Shown: positions 9,424-18,623, counted from the first letter of the stretch. The stretch is 64,000 nucleotides of DNA from Echinometra lucunter (GCA_029962745.1 CM057157.1:4055435-4119434), one strand, 5' to 3'. Notes: generated from the sequence alone by a model not told the origin. Made by a program: numbers and translations.

Positions 9424-12345
9424 CTCACCCTGTTTTCTGTCATAAAAAAATAGAATAGATTGGCAACTCAGTACTAATCATATACCAAATAGGTATATGT
9501 ATAACACTGTTGACTCTGTATTTGCAAATCACCTCCTGATTTCAGGGAATGTTATTTGATGATTTATTTTTCATGTACAGCTGGCAGGTATCAGCTTGGT
9601 CAGACTGTACTAGGACATGTGGTAGCGGTGAGAAGACCAGAACTGTTCTATGTACCACCAAGGTGACCCAGCATGAGGATGAAGTAGTAGATGAATCACT
9701 CTGTGAGGAACATAAACCAGCAGAAAGAATGACCTGTGGGAATAGGGAGTGTCCACCGGTCTGGATCACTGGTCAATGGGCACCGGTTAGTAACTCATCC
9801 AGAGACTCCAACTCTCCCGTTTTCGGCGGGAGATCTCCCGCTTTGAGTCCATTTTCACAAAATCTCCCGTTCTCCTGCTTGAGTTTGAATTTCTCCCGCC
9901 CTAGCTGTGATTCTCCTATTTTCTCCTGCCCAACCACCTTTTTGAAGAAAAAAAAAATTTGAATCACTGTATTATACCTCATTTAGTGTTGTCATATGTT
10001 AAAAAATAAGCCTAAGATAACATCAGAGAGCTGATCTATAACCCTAAAAGTGGCCTCCGGCCGCAAGGAATTTCGTGCTTTGCGCTGCTGGTGATTTGGG
10101 CTACGTGCACGTTGAGTCAGAGTCTCCAGTTTGCTAGGGGGTCTCGGCGGGAGAATCTCCCACTTAAGAGGTGCTTGAGGTTGTAGTCTCTGCTCATCTC
10201 TTCTTGGGTTATAATGTCTTGATATAGTTCTTTGGGGATTGATGTAGAATCCCTCAAGCTTGTCCCATGGGATCAACATTCATGTTTGCCCTTTTGATGA
10301 AATGTTTGCCTTTTGAACAGGGACATAGTTTGAGGCTCTCTGCCCGCAAAATACAGAGGCCTAAAATGATTTATCTAAACTCTTTTATTTTTCGTATCAT
10401 TCATGGAGTACTCTCCTTTCCAGAAGCTTCAGACCTATAGCACGCCAAACCTCATACAAGTAGCTGGTAACTTGCTCTATGAAATGAATTGAATTAGGTA
10501 GTAATGATCATCACCATTGCCTGATTTGTTTGAACAGTGTTATCCATCATGTGGGCCAGGCCATAAACAGCGTCATGTGCAGTGTATGAGCAGCGATCGC
10601 AGACAGACCTACTCTCACATCATGTGTAACAAAGCAGACATGCCTGTTTATAGGATGCCCTGTAACCTAGGAGATTGTCCTCCACCAAGGTGGATTGCTG
10701 GAGATTGGAGTGAGGTAAGAGAATTTTCAAAGTGATGATGATGATGAGGAGGAGGAGGAGGAGGAGGCGGAGGAGGAGGATTGTAGTGATGATAACGGTA
10801 GTAGAGATGGTGATGTCAATGATTATGATGATGAGGATGAGGAGGAGGAGGATGATGAATATAGTAGTGATTGTGGTGGTGGAGATGATGATGGTGATGG
10901 TTATGATGAGGATGAGGAGGAGGAGGATGAATGTAGTAGTGATTATGGTGGTGGAGATGATGATGGTGATGGTTATGATGAGGATGAGGAGGAGGAGGAT
11001 GAATGTAGTAGTGATTATGGTGGTGGAGATGATGATGGTGATGGTTATGATGAGGATGAGGAGGAGGAGGATGAATGTAGTAGTGATTATGGTGGTAGAG
11101 ATTGTGATGCTGATGGTAATGATGATGAGGAGGAGGAGGAGGAGGAGGAGGAGGAGGAGGATGAATGTAGTAGTGATTATGGTGGTAGAGATGATGATGG
11201 TGATGGTTATGATGAGGAGGAGGAGGAGGATGATGATGAATGTAGTAGTGATTATGGTGGTAGAGATTGTGATGCTGATGGTAATGATGATGATGAGGAT
11301 GATGATAATGAGGATGATGAGGAGGAGAAGGAGGATGAAGGTGGTAATGGTTATGTTGGAAAAGAAACCTTGACAGTGGTGATGTGAATGAAGCAACCTT
11401 TCCATTTGAAATGCCTCAAGAGGAAAAATTCTTCTCTCTCACAGAATTTTGTCTTCCCCCATCTATTCTCTCCCTCCAGTGCAATACTCGATGTGGTATG
11501 GGTCAGCAGAACCGGCCTGTCAGCTGTATGGCTCAGAATGGTCTTATCCTAAGAGATCAAAACTGTCATGCTTCTGAGAGACCAAGTAGAACAAGACAAT
11601 GTGAAAGTCCATGTGGCACTATACCAGCACCACCAGATAGTAAGTATTCATTGGACATAGAGGGGTATGTTAGGGGAGCATTAGAAAGAATCTTCTGAGG
11701 ATCAGAATCACTTGAGGTCTTAGAAGATGAACTGTAGTAGTATATCTTGAGATGGTTTTGAAATCTGTAATGTTTTACTATTTGATTCTTTTGAGTGAAT
11801 CTGTGTATATTAATTATTTTCCAATATACCCACAAAAAAGGAATATTATTTTAAATGTTGATACAAATACAGTCTGATCCACCAGAATTTATAATAATGA
11901 TAATAATAACGCCTTATTTACCAAGGGCAGCCACTTTAGCTTTTACCAGCTGCTCTTCCAGCGTGCCCTGCACAACATAATATGTTATTATTACCCTTCT
12001 CCGTTCTTATATGCCGAGTGCCTGGCTAGAAGGCAGAAGGTCCCAATTTTGTAAGTCCCTGGTATGACTCGGCTGGGGATCAAACCCACAACCTCCCGTT
12101 CATAAGGCGGACACTCTATCAATTGAGCCAACATGCCCGGTTTTATTTTATTTATTTATTTTAAGCTAAATGCTATGGCTTAATTTTTTGCACCTCAGTG
12201 AAGTTACTAATCCTGTTATTTTTCTTTTTTCAAAACAGGTTGCCAAGATGCAAGCTCAGTCACGTACTGCCCTCTTGTCAAGAAATTCAGATTTTGCAAC
12301 AATGAATACTTTAGAAAAATGTGCTGCAGAACATGCTCCAGCTGA
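1222..12345 (+). CDS. ADAMTS6/ADAMTS10-type secreted metalloprotease, 3' 13 exons (5' part outside window)
   Basis: The spliced exons encode 664 residues plus a stop. Domain order is disintegrin-like (about 1-95), TSR1 (104-156), Cys-rich (157-260), spacer (261-400), TSR2 to TSR5 (401-625) and PLAC (631-662). All splice phases agree and every intron is GT-AG. The family contains secreted zinc proteases of the extracellular matrix. ADAMTS6 and ADAMTS10 are linked to fibrillin microfibrils and share this exact tail of five TSRs plus PLAC. Recognisable family strings include SIRTCGGG-like CSRTCGGG in TSR1, the block around [14 protein letters not shown] in the spacer and YCPLV in PLAC. The length from the disintegrin start to the stop is close to that of vertebrate ADAMTS6/10. 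The prodomain and HExxH catalytic exons are absent from the window, since 1-1221 is intron. No frameshift or internal stop is seen. A single invertebrate pro-ortholog of both vertebrate genes is likely but is inference. Confidence 0.93.
1500..1803 (-). mobile_element. SINE (family B) with tRNA-like head
   Basis: Read on the minus strand, it begins agcatcgtggtctggtggt (A box) and has gggttcgaatcccag (B box). It then runs through a GC-richer body to an (ATT)n tail at 1500-1522. The body shares long similarity with 52755-52993, including the precise layout of the tRNA-like end. It lies in the ADAMTS intron 1364-3655. Confidence 0.75.
1992..2162. repeat. Imperfect palindrome (foldback element or element end)
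   Basis: The arms acaaatattgactgc ... ggtgatctcg and cgagatcacc ... gcagtcaatatttgt pair over about 80 bp, with a loop of about 20 bp around 2065-2085. The inner stem (ggtgatctcg/actgtactatg) is nearly perfect. It is intronic. Confidence 0.7.
2265..2302. repeat. Two-copy tandem repeat of gcgcatatacagatacgt
   Basis: The 18-bp unit gcgcatatacagatacgt occurs twice in direct succession. The surrounding bases 2210-2530 are GC-richer than the rest of the intron. Confidence 0.6.
3656..3766 (+). CDS. ADAMTS exon: disintegrin-like domain, middle
   Basis: The exon lies between a pyrimidine-rich acceptor ending ttggtag and the donor gtaagt at 3767. It has 37 codons and is phase 0 at both ends. Cys at 50, 55, 63 and 76 and the string PAAEGT are typical of the ADAMTS6/10 disintegrin-like domain. 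Its downstream intron is the shortest in the gene (120 bp). Confidence 0.92.
3887..4032 (+). CDS. ADAMTS exon: end of disintegrin-like domain and first half of TSR1
   Basis: The acceptor is ctttttttcag and the donor is gtgagt at 4033. It encodes WCYLGDC, a short linker, then the central thrombospondin repeat. WGTWSSW (residues 105-111) is a tandem WxxW C-mannosylation motif. CSRTCGGG (114-121) matches the O-fucose consensus C-x2-T-C-x2-G. It ends in phase 2 within a Glu codon. Confidence 0.94.
4338..4509. repeat. MITE with long terminal inverted repeats
   Basis: The left end gggggtgtttcataaagctg and the right end (reverse complement of 4440-4509) are nearly identical for about 70 bp. They include the repeated gtgcgtaaagt motifs. 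The core is only about 30 bp. It lies in the intron between the two TSR1 exons. Confidence 0.85.
4752..5027. repeat. Inverted-repeat element
   Basis: The arms at about 4752-4812 and 4970-5027 share ctttatgtc, tgcgaaagaacgcatccagaa and cgcaaaat in opposite orientation. The core of about 160 bp is AT-rich. An open frame on the minus strand through the left arm (4876-4610) resembles no known protein to me. Confidence 0.75.
5168..5231 (+). CDS. ADAMTS exon: second half of TSR1
   Basis: A strong polypyrimidine acceptor precedes 5168 and the donor is gtaagt at 5232. One base completes the split Glu codon, then 21 codons follow ([21 protein letters not shown]). The YC..GER..R.RSCNT pattern is the conserved end of the ADAMTS central TSR. 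It ends in phase 0. Confidence 0.93.
5652..5900 (+). CDS. ADAMTS exon: Cys-rich domain
   Basis: The acceptor is cttgatctag and the donor is gtaagt at 5901. The exon has 83 codons and is phase 0 at both ends. Family signposts in order are DCPENS, the QCSSFN region, YTWEPY, CQLSC, VVDGTRC and DICINGKC. The last string is the standard exit of the ADAMTS Cys-rich domain. Confidence 0.93.
6450..6654 (+). CDS. ADAMTS exon: end of Cys-rich domain and start of spacer
   Basis: The acceptor is catcttgcag and the donor is gtgagt at 6655. It encodes 68 residues plus one base. The strings VGCDKVLGS and [14 protein letters not shown] are near-invariant in ADAMTS6/10-type proteins. The spacer follows, with the IPRGSVHI core and a RNYL end. 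It ends in phase 1. Confidence 0.95.
6843..6876. repeat. (TA)n microsatellite
   Basis: This is a pure TA dinucleotide tract directly abutting the left end of a foldback element. Confidence 0.95.
6876..7207. repeat. Foldback element with 130-bp arms
   Basis: The left arm 6876-7005 and right arm 7078-7207 are near-perfect reverse complements from gtggaagaaaataaatgaaa inward. The core carries a second hairpin (acggagatgttc at 7037 against gaacatctccgt at 7064). TA microsatellites flank it on both sides. It is a non-autonomous transposon inserted in the spacer intron 6655-7465. Confidence 0.85.
7258..7295. repeat. (TA)n microsatellite
   Basis: This TA dinucleotide tract lies about 50 bp right of the foldback element and mirrors the tract on its left. 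Confidence 0.95.
7466..7629 (+). CDS. ADAMTS exon: spacer, middle
   Basis: The acceptor is tatcatag and the donor is gtaagt at 7630. Two bases complete the Ala codon split from the previous exon, giving ALKSVN. The strings [20 protein letters not shown] and ALGPTN follow, all typical of the ADAMTS6/10 spacer. This Cys-free module usually governs matrix and substrate binding. It ends in phase 0 after LVVM. Confidence 0.94.
8189..8327 (+). CDS. ADAMTS exon: end of spacer and start of TSR2
   Basis: The acceptor is ttttcttctag and the donor is gtgaga at 8328. It encodes [14 protein letters not shown], the PVTRT segment, then TSR2 beginning [25 protein letters not shown] fits the O-fucose consensus. 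It ends in phase 1. Reading on past the donor is open for about 55 codons but matches nothing in the family. Confidence 0.92.
8724..8850 (+). CDS. ADAMTS exon: rest of TSR2
   Basis: The acceptor is ttttacag at 8716-8723 and the donor is gtaagt at 8851. The encoded segment carries the remaining TSR2 cysteines, with [10 protein letters not shown] and SCNIQACPP. It ends in phase 2, and the Val codon is completed by the next exon. Confidence 0.92.
8905..9424. repeat. Long (CT)n polypyrimidine tract with a higher-order unit
   Basis: About 500 bp are almost pure pyrimidine on the + strand. Blocks of (CT)n alternate with recurring cores such as attcctctactctcctttcc and atttctctactctcctcttc. It fills most of the intron 8851-9580. 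The long frames reading SLSLSL or similar are an artefact of the repeat. Confidence 0.95.
9581..9785 (+). CDS. ADAMTS exon: TSR3 and first strand of TSR4
   Basis: The acceptor is catgtacag and the donor is gttagt at 9786, a weaker variant than the others. It encodes [16 protein letters not shown], the rest of TSR3 ending NRECPP, then WITGQWAP, which opens TSR4. CTRTCGSG fits the O-fucose consensus. It ends in phase 0 just before the first Cys of TSR4. Confidence 0.91.
9787..10290. repeat. Probable interspersed repeat with ctcccg/gcgggag motifs
   Basis: The motif ggcgggaga(t/a)ctccc, itself a small palindrome, occurs at about 9825 and again at about 10148. Several ctcccg copies lie between them. 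This resembles a decayed element but no clear termini were found. It is within the intron 9786-10537. Confidence 0.35.
10538..10714 (+). CDS. ADAMTS exon: TSR4 and first strand of TSR5
   Basis: The acceptor is tttgaacag and the donor is gtaaga at 10715. It has 59 codons and is phase 0 at both ends. It starts at the first Cys of TSR4 ([16 protein letters not shown]), ends that repeat at NLGDCPPPR and opens TSR5 with WIAGDWSE. The intron again sits just before the first Cys of a TSR. Confidence 0.92.
10733..11355. repeat. Minisatellite of 72-bp units, gat/gag-rich
   Basis: The unit begins ggagatgatgatggtgatgg and recurs at 10881, 10953 and 11025, exactly 72 bp apart, with diverged copies to about 11355. 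All length changes appear to be multiples of three, so several frames on both strands stay open. It lies wholly inside the intron 10715-11479. The long frames here are not ADAMTS coding. Confidence 0.9.
11480..11639 (+). CDS. ADAMTS exon: TSR5 and linker
   Basis: The acceptor is ctccctccag and the donor is gtaagt at 11640. It encodes TSR5 beginning [16 protein letters not shown]. Here the residue before the second Cys is Arg rather than Ser or Thr, so the O-fucose site of TSR1-TSR4 is missing. A short linker (TIPAPPD) leads to PLAC. It ends in phase 1. Confidence 0.92.
11889..12140 (-). mobile_element. SINE (family A), full length, tRNA head
   Basis: On the minus strand it starts ccgggcatgttggctcaatt (A box region). 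The B box gggtttgatcccc follows, then a body ending ggtaaataaggcg and an (ATT)n tail. It matches 30592-30831 along the whole length. It is inserted in the last coding intron, antisense to the gene. Confidence 0.88.
12239..12345 (+). CDS. ADAMTS terminal coding exon: PLAC domain and stop
   Basis: The acceptor is tcaaaacag. In the correct phase the exon encodes residues 630-664 and then TGA at 12343-12345. Six cysteines (631, 640, 649, 658, 659, 662) give the PLAC pattern. The strings TYCPLVKKF and MCCRTC closely resemble the C terminus of ADAMTS6/10. A longer open frame across this exon is out of phase and is not the coding one. Confidence 0.94.
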
Positions 12346-15110
12346 TACAATATCATGTCAAGTGGTCAAGACATGTGATCAGTCATGTGACTTGATTGAT
12401 CACATGGAAGGATGCAGCAAAAACTCTCTTAAATTATGCAACTGTCTTCCATCCAACATTATGCAGCATTCTTAGTTTGTGTGTTTCGTAAGAGGGGAGG
12501 TTTGTATTCAAGGCTTTCATTTTGTTGTATGTACCGTGATTATATTGTATGGTCACCTGATTTATTTATGGCCATGTGATCAGTGTGGAACAATATTTTT
12601 TCCTATGCAGTGTAATATGCTAAATGTATGTTAATATTGGGAAATTAAAACAAGCTCTTTGTAAGGCATACACCTCACATGCATTTTGTCTGTTTTTTGT
12701 ATTGATATACATGTCTTGATATTTTGAAAACATTGTAAGGGAGGAAAAAGATCAATAGTCACTTTATCTAAAGCAAGAAATTTGAGCAGTATACCAAAAT
12801 ATGAGTTTTTAATTCAAATCATCCGCCATATAGATGGATAGATAGTGGGATACATCACCTAAATATTATCTGACCTGATATGTTTTGGGACTTGGGTGCC
12901 TTTTCAATTCCTTTTCCCTTGGAAAAAAAAATTAATGAAAAGATTTGAGGGGAAGTGATAAGTTTTTGATTTCGTCTTTAAATGAGCAAAACTTCCATAC
13001 AAACTGTGTCATATCAGATTATAATCTATCACAGATTTCATAGCATTCACAATTTGAAAGCGCACAATAAGTTTCTCTTATTGCTGATTTTTTTGTTTTT
13101 TTTCTCCAGTTAGATTGGGTTGGTAACCGCTAACTCATCTAAGTATTTCTAAAGAGCTGTGTAAATCAGTTTCTAAACTGGCAGCACTAATATTCCTCTC
13201 AGTAATTTCTTATACTGGTAAAATAGTGTTTTTCTTCATTTGACAACAAGGGAGTGTTAATATTCTTGGAAAATTCTGATTTTTGTGAAATAAAAGATTT
13301 TAGACCAAGTATATTGTTTATTCATCTGCAAAAAAGTGGGCATTAATTGTTAGGATTGTAAGGATTACTGTTTCTTCTAGTACATGTACATTTAGGATAA
13401 TATTTTGCATTCTTTACAAAAAATATAAGAAGAATATAAAACGCACTCGAAAGAAAGCATTTCATCTCCTCCAAGTCATATTGGTATTCTTTTCAGTTGA
13501 ATAACTGCTTAACCCCTTAGACCTCTGCTCTTCAACTGCATATATTATCAACACTGTTAAAGTGAATATTGTTCTGAGCTTTAACTGAAGACTTAGTTAA
13601 TATGAATGAAAATATTAATCAATGCATTTGGATTTTATCCATCCCATCATGGTGCTTATATTTTTTTTATAGTTTTTACTGGTTATTTGCTGCACTCTTG
13701 AGTAGCCACGTGAATAGTTACATTCATTTTTTAAAGTCTCTCTTATTGTGCAGTTATATTGAAATGAATTTCATGTGTACAGCAACTAAACATATAAGTA
13801 AAATAATATTTTAATTGTAACAAAGATAATATCTTCATGTAAAATGAATTACTTTGCACTTTATTTGATTGTATATTGAATTTAGATTGAAGTAAACTAT
13901 TTTTAAAAAGTACTTAATGTGAAAAGTTTGTGCTGTGTGTGATCTAGAATAGAGAAACAATTCTGTTAGAAAATTCATTCACTATTTTGGCAGATATTTC
14001 TTATGAATAGAAATGGAATTTTTAATTTTGTAGAAGAAAGAAACAGTTCTTTGTTTTTTCATCAGTTACTTTGTATATTATATGAGAAATGGATTTTGCT
14101 GAAGGAATATCAAGTTTGGGAATTATTTTCACCTCAAGTATAATAGTTAAGTTCATATAATAAGAATAAATGTTCCATTCATAAGCAGTAAGTGTGTACT
14201 TGATGCATACAAGTCATTGTTAATGACATCAGAAATGTTTCAATGAAGAAGATATACATATATCTCTGGTAAGTGTGATTCTGTTTATTTGTTCTAATAC
14301 ATGTAGGTGTGTGTGAGGGCTTTAGGAAATTGATTAGTTTGTCAGTATTTTATACATTATGGTGCTCAAGATCATTTTTTTTTCTTTTGGTTTTAGAGAA
14401 GTTGCAGTAATACAACAACAGGATGATACTTATTATGTTGCAAACTTCTCCAGTAGTAAATACAGTTGAAATAAAAGATATTGTATACTAGTCAAGTTTC
14501 AGAGCTCTTCAAGAAAAGACATTTCCCCTAATCTTACTCTCACTATTAAATGATCAAATGTTATAATATTTGTTTGCATTTTTATTACATAAGTCTCACA
14601 ATTTTTGATTGGATCAAGAGTTTGTACAACATAGGATGATGAATTGAAGGCAAGAGTATTTTTTTATCAAAATGAATTTAAGTACTACATGTATGTGATA
14701 TTTTCAATTGTATTTTGCATAACAGCAATGCCTTGTTTTGTTTTCGTGTATGATTTGAAGGAATGGAGTATTTGTCTGCCTGTAGCAAAAGGGATGTAAC
14801 TCAACTTTAACAAGACTAGCAGCATTTGAATTTTTATTTATTCAGCATATTCTGTCTGGATGCTATTTTAGAAGTTGATAATGTCACAATAAATAATTAG
14901 AATTCAGTGATACTTTGCAAGTGAAGAATGTAGATGCTTTATGTTTGACTTCAATTTTAGGGACTACTTAATCTTTGGACTAATGACGGAATGTTATTGG
15001 CCATTTAATGAAACAATAAGCAACTATTAACCTATGCTGTACATACACTTTGTATATAATATTTGTATAAAACAGCATATTTCATCAATGTGTACACACC
15101 TCCAAATAAA
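12346..15110 (+). other. Probable long 3' UTR of the ADAMTS gene
   Basis: This AT-rich stretch has no credible ORF and almost no microsatellite or transposon sequence, unlike everything around it. That fits a continuous, constrained transcribed tail. Candidate poly(A) signals are ATTAAA at 12644 and AATAAA at 13289, 14470, 14888 and 15105. The true end cannot be chosen without transcript data. Confidence 0.5.
15105..15110 (+). terminator. Candidate distal poly(A) signal AATAAA
   Basis: This is the last of several AATAAA hexamers after the ADAMTS stop. A GT-rich stretch (around 15170-15195) follows about 65 bases on, and repeat-rich intergenic DNA starts soon after. The earlier hexamers could serve instead or as alternatives. 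Confidence 0.3.
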
Positions 15111-15800
15111 AGTATATGAATATATAAATATATAACAAAATTATCTATATATAATATGTGATATAGCTATTGGGTGTATGAAAGGTGTTGTCACTCCTTA
15201 CATGCAGTTAACATTGGGGAAAGAGAAGTCACTGTTTTTATATGTTATTTATTGATATGCAGAACATGAGAACATTTTGGGTTTTTTTCATGATGATGTT
15301 ATTTGTGCTAAAATGGCTGCTGTATTGTAAAGCTAAATGTTTTCAACTGTCTTAGAATGCTCATGAGCTACTAACAACTAAGACAGAAGGTATCATAATA
15401 AGAATAGATAAGCATTTTTTTTATATGTATGTCTTCAGCTGCCTGGTGAAAGCCCAGCACTCGGAGAAGACTATCTTCATATTGAATTTGATATCTCTTT
15501 TGCCAAGAATAAGATATGAGCTAAGAATAAGAGTGTCAAAGTTCATGGCAAACGATTTGTATTTTAGATGCCTACTTTCACTAAAAACCACGTGAAATTC
15601 ATAGTTTGTATTTGATAATGATGATCTCACACTTTTTCTAAAGCTTAAGGGGTAAGAACTTCCAGGGGAGAAGATTCATTTGTTGTGCCTTACCATCAGT
15701 CAATGCATTGGATGTACAATAAGATGCATCTGTAGCATATCATTTGTATTACTTCCCTTCTGAATGTGCAACTACAATTTGCTGAGCTACTAAATATATG
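15111..15800. other. Intergenic, nothing recognised
   Basis: This is AT-rich sequence with short AT runs at 15118-15165. I see no supported gene or repeat. Confidence 0.5.
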
Positions 15801-15803
15801 TAA

Positions 15804-16176
15804 CAAGATCTCAGTAGAGGATAATTCCTACCTCTCACAGTTACCTTCAAAGTTGACGTCATAGACATGTCATAGAAATGAATATGTTGAAGCATGTACG
15901 TATGAATTCCAGGTATAAATTTCTTTGAGAATCCGCACTGGTGTCGATCGTTCGCGCAGCTCAATAGGCTGCGCGCCGGTCTACTGTCTCAAGATCCGGA
16001 GTTCGAATCCTGCTCTCGTCATGTCCACTTTTGCTATAATAATTCATAACAATGGCGTTTATTTTGTCAGAAATAGTTTAAAGTATCACAGCTATTACTG
16101 ATACATATTCATTTCTATGACGTCAAATTGAAAGGTAACTGCAAGAGGCAGGAACTCTCCTCTACCCAAGATCTCA
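15804..16176. repeat. Inverted-repeat element with a tRNA-like core
   Basis: Left arm 15815-15886 and right arm 16103-16170 are reverse complements (tagagg, ttcct.cctct, cagttacctt, tgacgtcatag, aaatgaatatg). The left arm has a 10-bp internal duplication. The core at about 15945-16022 is tRNA-like on the + strand. It has a gcgcagctcaataggctgcg A-box region and a gagttcgaatcctgc B box. Confidence 0.75.
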
Positions 16177-17329
16177 ATTCATGCTTCTCTACCAAAAAGC
16201 AGCCATTATTGTGTGTAATATCACAAAAGTGGCCACCTGTCCATCAATGGTTAGATGTATGATGTTTATAAGAATGTTTGGGAGACAGTGAGTACCCACA
16301 CTGCTCTGCTTACTTTCAAGGGAATTACATACATTATATGTCCTCTACTGGAGACAAAATGTCAGACTTTCTCATCTGTTTGAATTACACTTTGTTGTTG
16401 AAATTCATAGAAAATGGTGATAAATCAAAATGCTGTGTACTGCTTACACTGTATGGCTCTATCCTAAGTCTTTTATGCAAATGTGAAAAATTGGAGAAAT
16501 CATAAAGTATTATTGGTTAAGGCAGCATAAAATGTATTCATTCAGGAAGGGTTATATCTGAATTCTAAATCTTTCATTAACATGATAGAGTAGAGATAAC
16601 TGATTTTGTTAAATGTATCTTTTTAGTCATTACAACAGCCTTTTTTAAATGCTGCAGAGAATGTCTTTTTCTGTTGTCTTATAAACAGTATTCTTGTCAT
16701 GCATCAAATTGATAAACAAAAGAAAATCCGGCCTTGTATTCTGTTAGCATACTGTAGTCATTTATAAAGATTGCAGCAATGTAAGTGAGTCAGTGATGTA
16801 GTCAAATTTAATTTTAACATTCATTTGGACCTCTCAACAAATATGAATACCCTTTTTTGTATTCTTAATGATTCATTTTGTTGGCTCAATTAAGCAAGTT
16901 ATAGAAGCTGCTGCTAGCAGTTACTTGCATCTTATGAATGGTGTAAGATATTGAAGGTTTGTAGATTCAATATTAAACAACAATTTTTGTTCCTATAGTA
17001 AATTATATTTGTCTTTTCATTTTGTTCATTATCTTGTGCTGTTTTATGTCTCTCCACTTTGGGGCCTTTTGAGGGTGAAAGGAGTTATTCATGGTGGGTG
17101 TTGTGTCACACATAATTGTTCAAATTTTTCTATGCAACTTTTCAGCCTGCAATGTTTTGTACTTTTTCTCATTTTCCTTCATGTAGACATTTTTCTACTT
17201 AAGATTGTTTTTGCATTGAAATTAAATGTCACTCATATAGTTATGTACAACCATCAAAGCATATTAATGCATCATTCATTGCATGTGTTATATGGGGTGG
17301 GGGTAGTGAATAGTGATATGGTCATTCTG
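16177..17329. other. Intergenic, nothing recognised
   Basis: AT-rich sequence with short open frames only (for example 16278-16505 and 17009-17374). None shows recognisable domains or splice context. Confidence 0.5.
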
Positions 17330-17366
17330 GTGATGATGATGATGATGATGATGATGATAATGATAC

Positions 17367-17399
<33 letters not shown>

Positions 17400-17401
17400 A
17401 C

Positions 17402-17455
<54 letters not shown>

Positions 17456-17457
17456 AC

Positions 17458-17493
<36 letters not shown>

Positions 17494-17501
17494 AATGATA
17501 C

Positions 17502-17534
<33 letters not shown>

Positions 17535-17560
17535 ATTGATGATGATGATGATGATGATAT

Positions 17561-17632
<72 letters not shown>

Positions 17633-17634
17633 AT

Positions 17635-17666
<32 letters not shown>

Positions 17667-17776
17667 GTGATGATGGTGATAATTATAATGATGATTATAA
17701 TGATATATTGATGATAGTGATACTGATGATGATAGTGATGAAGATGATGGTGATAACTGTGATGATGATGATGATG
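17330..17776. repeat. (ATG)n trinucleotide array
   Basis: gatgat runs are interrupted by a recurring gatactaggatg or gatattgatg variant, which gives a higher-order period. The tail to 17776 is more degraded. The open frame on the minus strand is low-complexity and not a gene. Confidence 0.95.
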
Positions 17777-18576
17777 ATTTTAATTGTGATCTTGATGAGG
17801 AAGGTGACAGAAGTGAGAATGGTGATGATTCCAGTTTCAGTTTTATAAGGTTGATCGATTTACTAGCAGGGTTCTCACTAGAAAAAAATCCACACTCGGT
17901 TCCCACTCTGCCCAAAGCGTGGAAGTTTCGGAAGTTTTACGGAATAACACCTAAAGTTAGGTGATGATGGCAGTATATGCTATAGTAAAAGGATGAAAAA
18001 TACTTCTTGGTAAGCAGGAGTTGTCTACTAATGGCATAAAAATAAAAATAAATTGCCAAAAAGCAAGATAATCTGTGACATTTATCATTATTGTTAGGAA
18101 TATATACTCCAATATTTTTTTACTCTTGTTGCCACGCATGGTGCAGCAATTTCACACATGGTTCTTCCTTGTCTGAAACCCTTTACGCATGGTATTGGAA
18201 CCACGGGTGCTATGTACTGGCGAGAACCATGTTTACTAGTGTCTACTAACTTCTGCTCATTTTGATGTACCTGTAATTTAATGTTTAACTGAATAATACA
18301 CTATGTCTTGAGATTCCTCCTGAAACACAATGTATTATAGCAAGGTATCATTGTCATTCATTTAAGAAAATTAAATGCAAAACCATTTATTTTCTTAAGC
18401 ATTTTAAAGGAAATCATTGACGAAATAAAACAAAACCACCACCACCACCACTACATCACTAAAACTGTTTCTTTCTCTCGCCCTAACTGATTAGTTTAAC
18501 TTGCTTATTTATTCTCCATCTCTCTCTCTCTTCTTTGGTCTTCCGTCAACCTTCTCTCTGTGGTCTTGTCTAGTCA

Positions 18577-18623
<47 letters not shown>

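Noticed and set aside
8858..9458. Ser/Leu-rich ORFs of 185-195 codons
   Set aside because: They are translations of the (CT)n tract.
10620..11405. Long ORFs on both strands over 10.6-11.4 kb
   Set aside because: They come from the 72-bp minisatellite, start with non-ATG codons or low-complexity runs, and sit inside an intron.
12170..12475. 101-codon ORF over the last exon
   Set aside because: The true coding phase, set by the previous exon, gives the PLAC domain and stops at 12345; the longer frame is out of phase.
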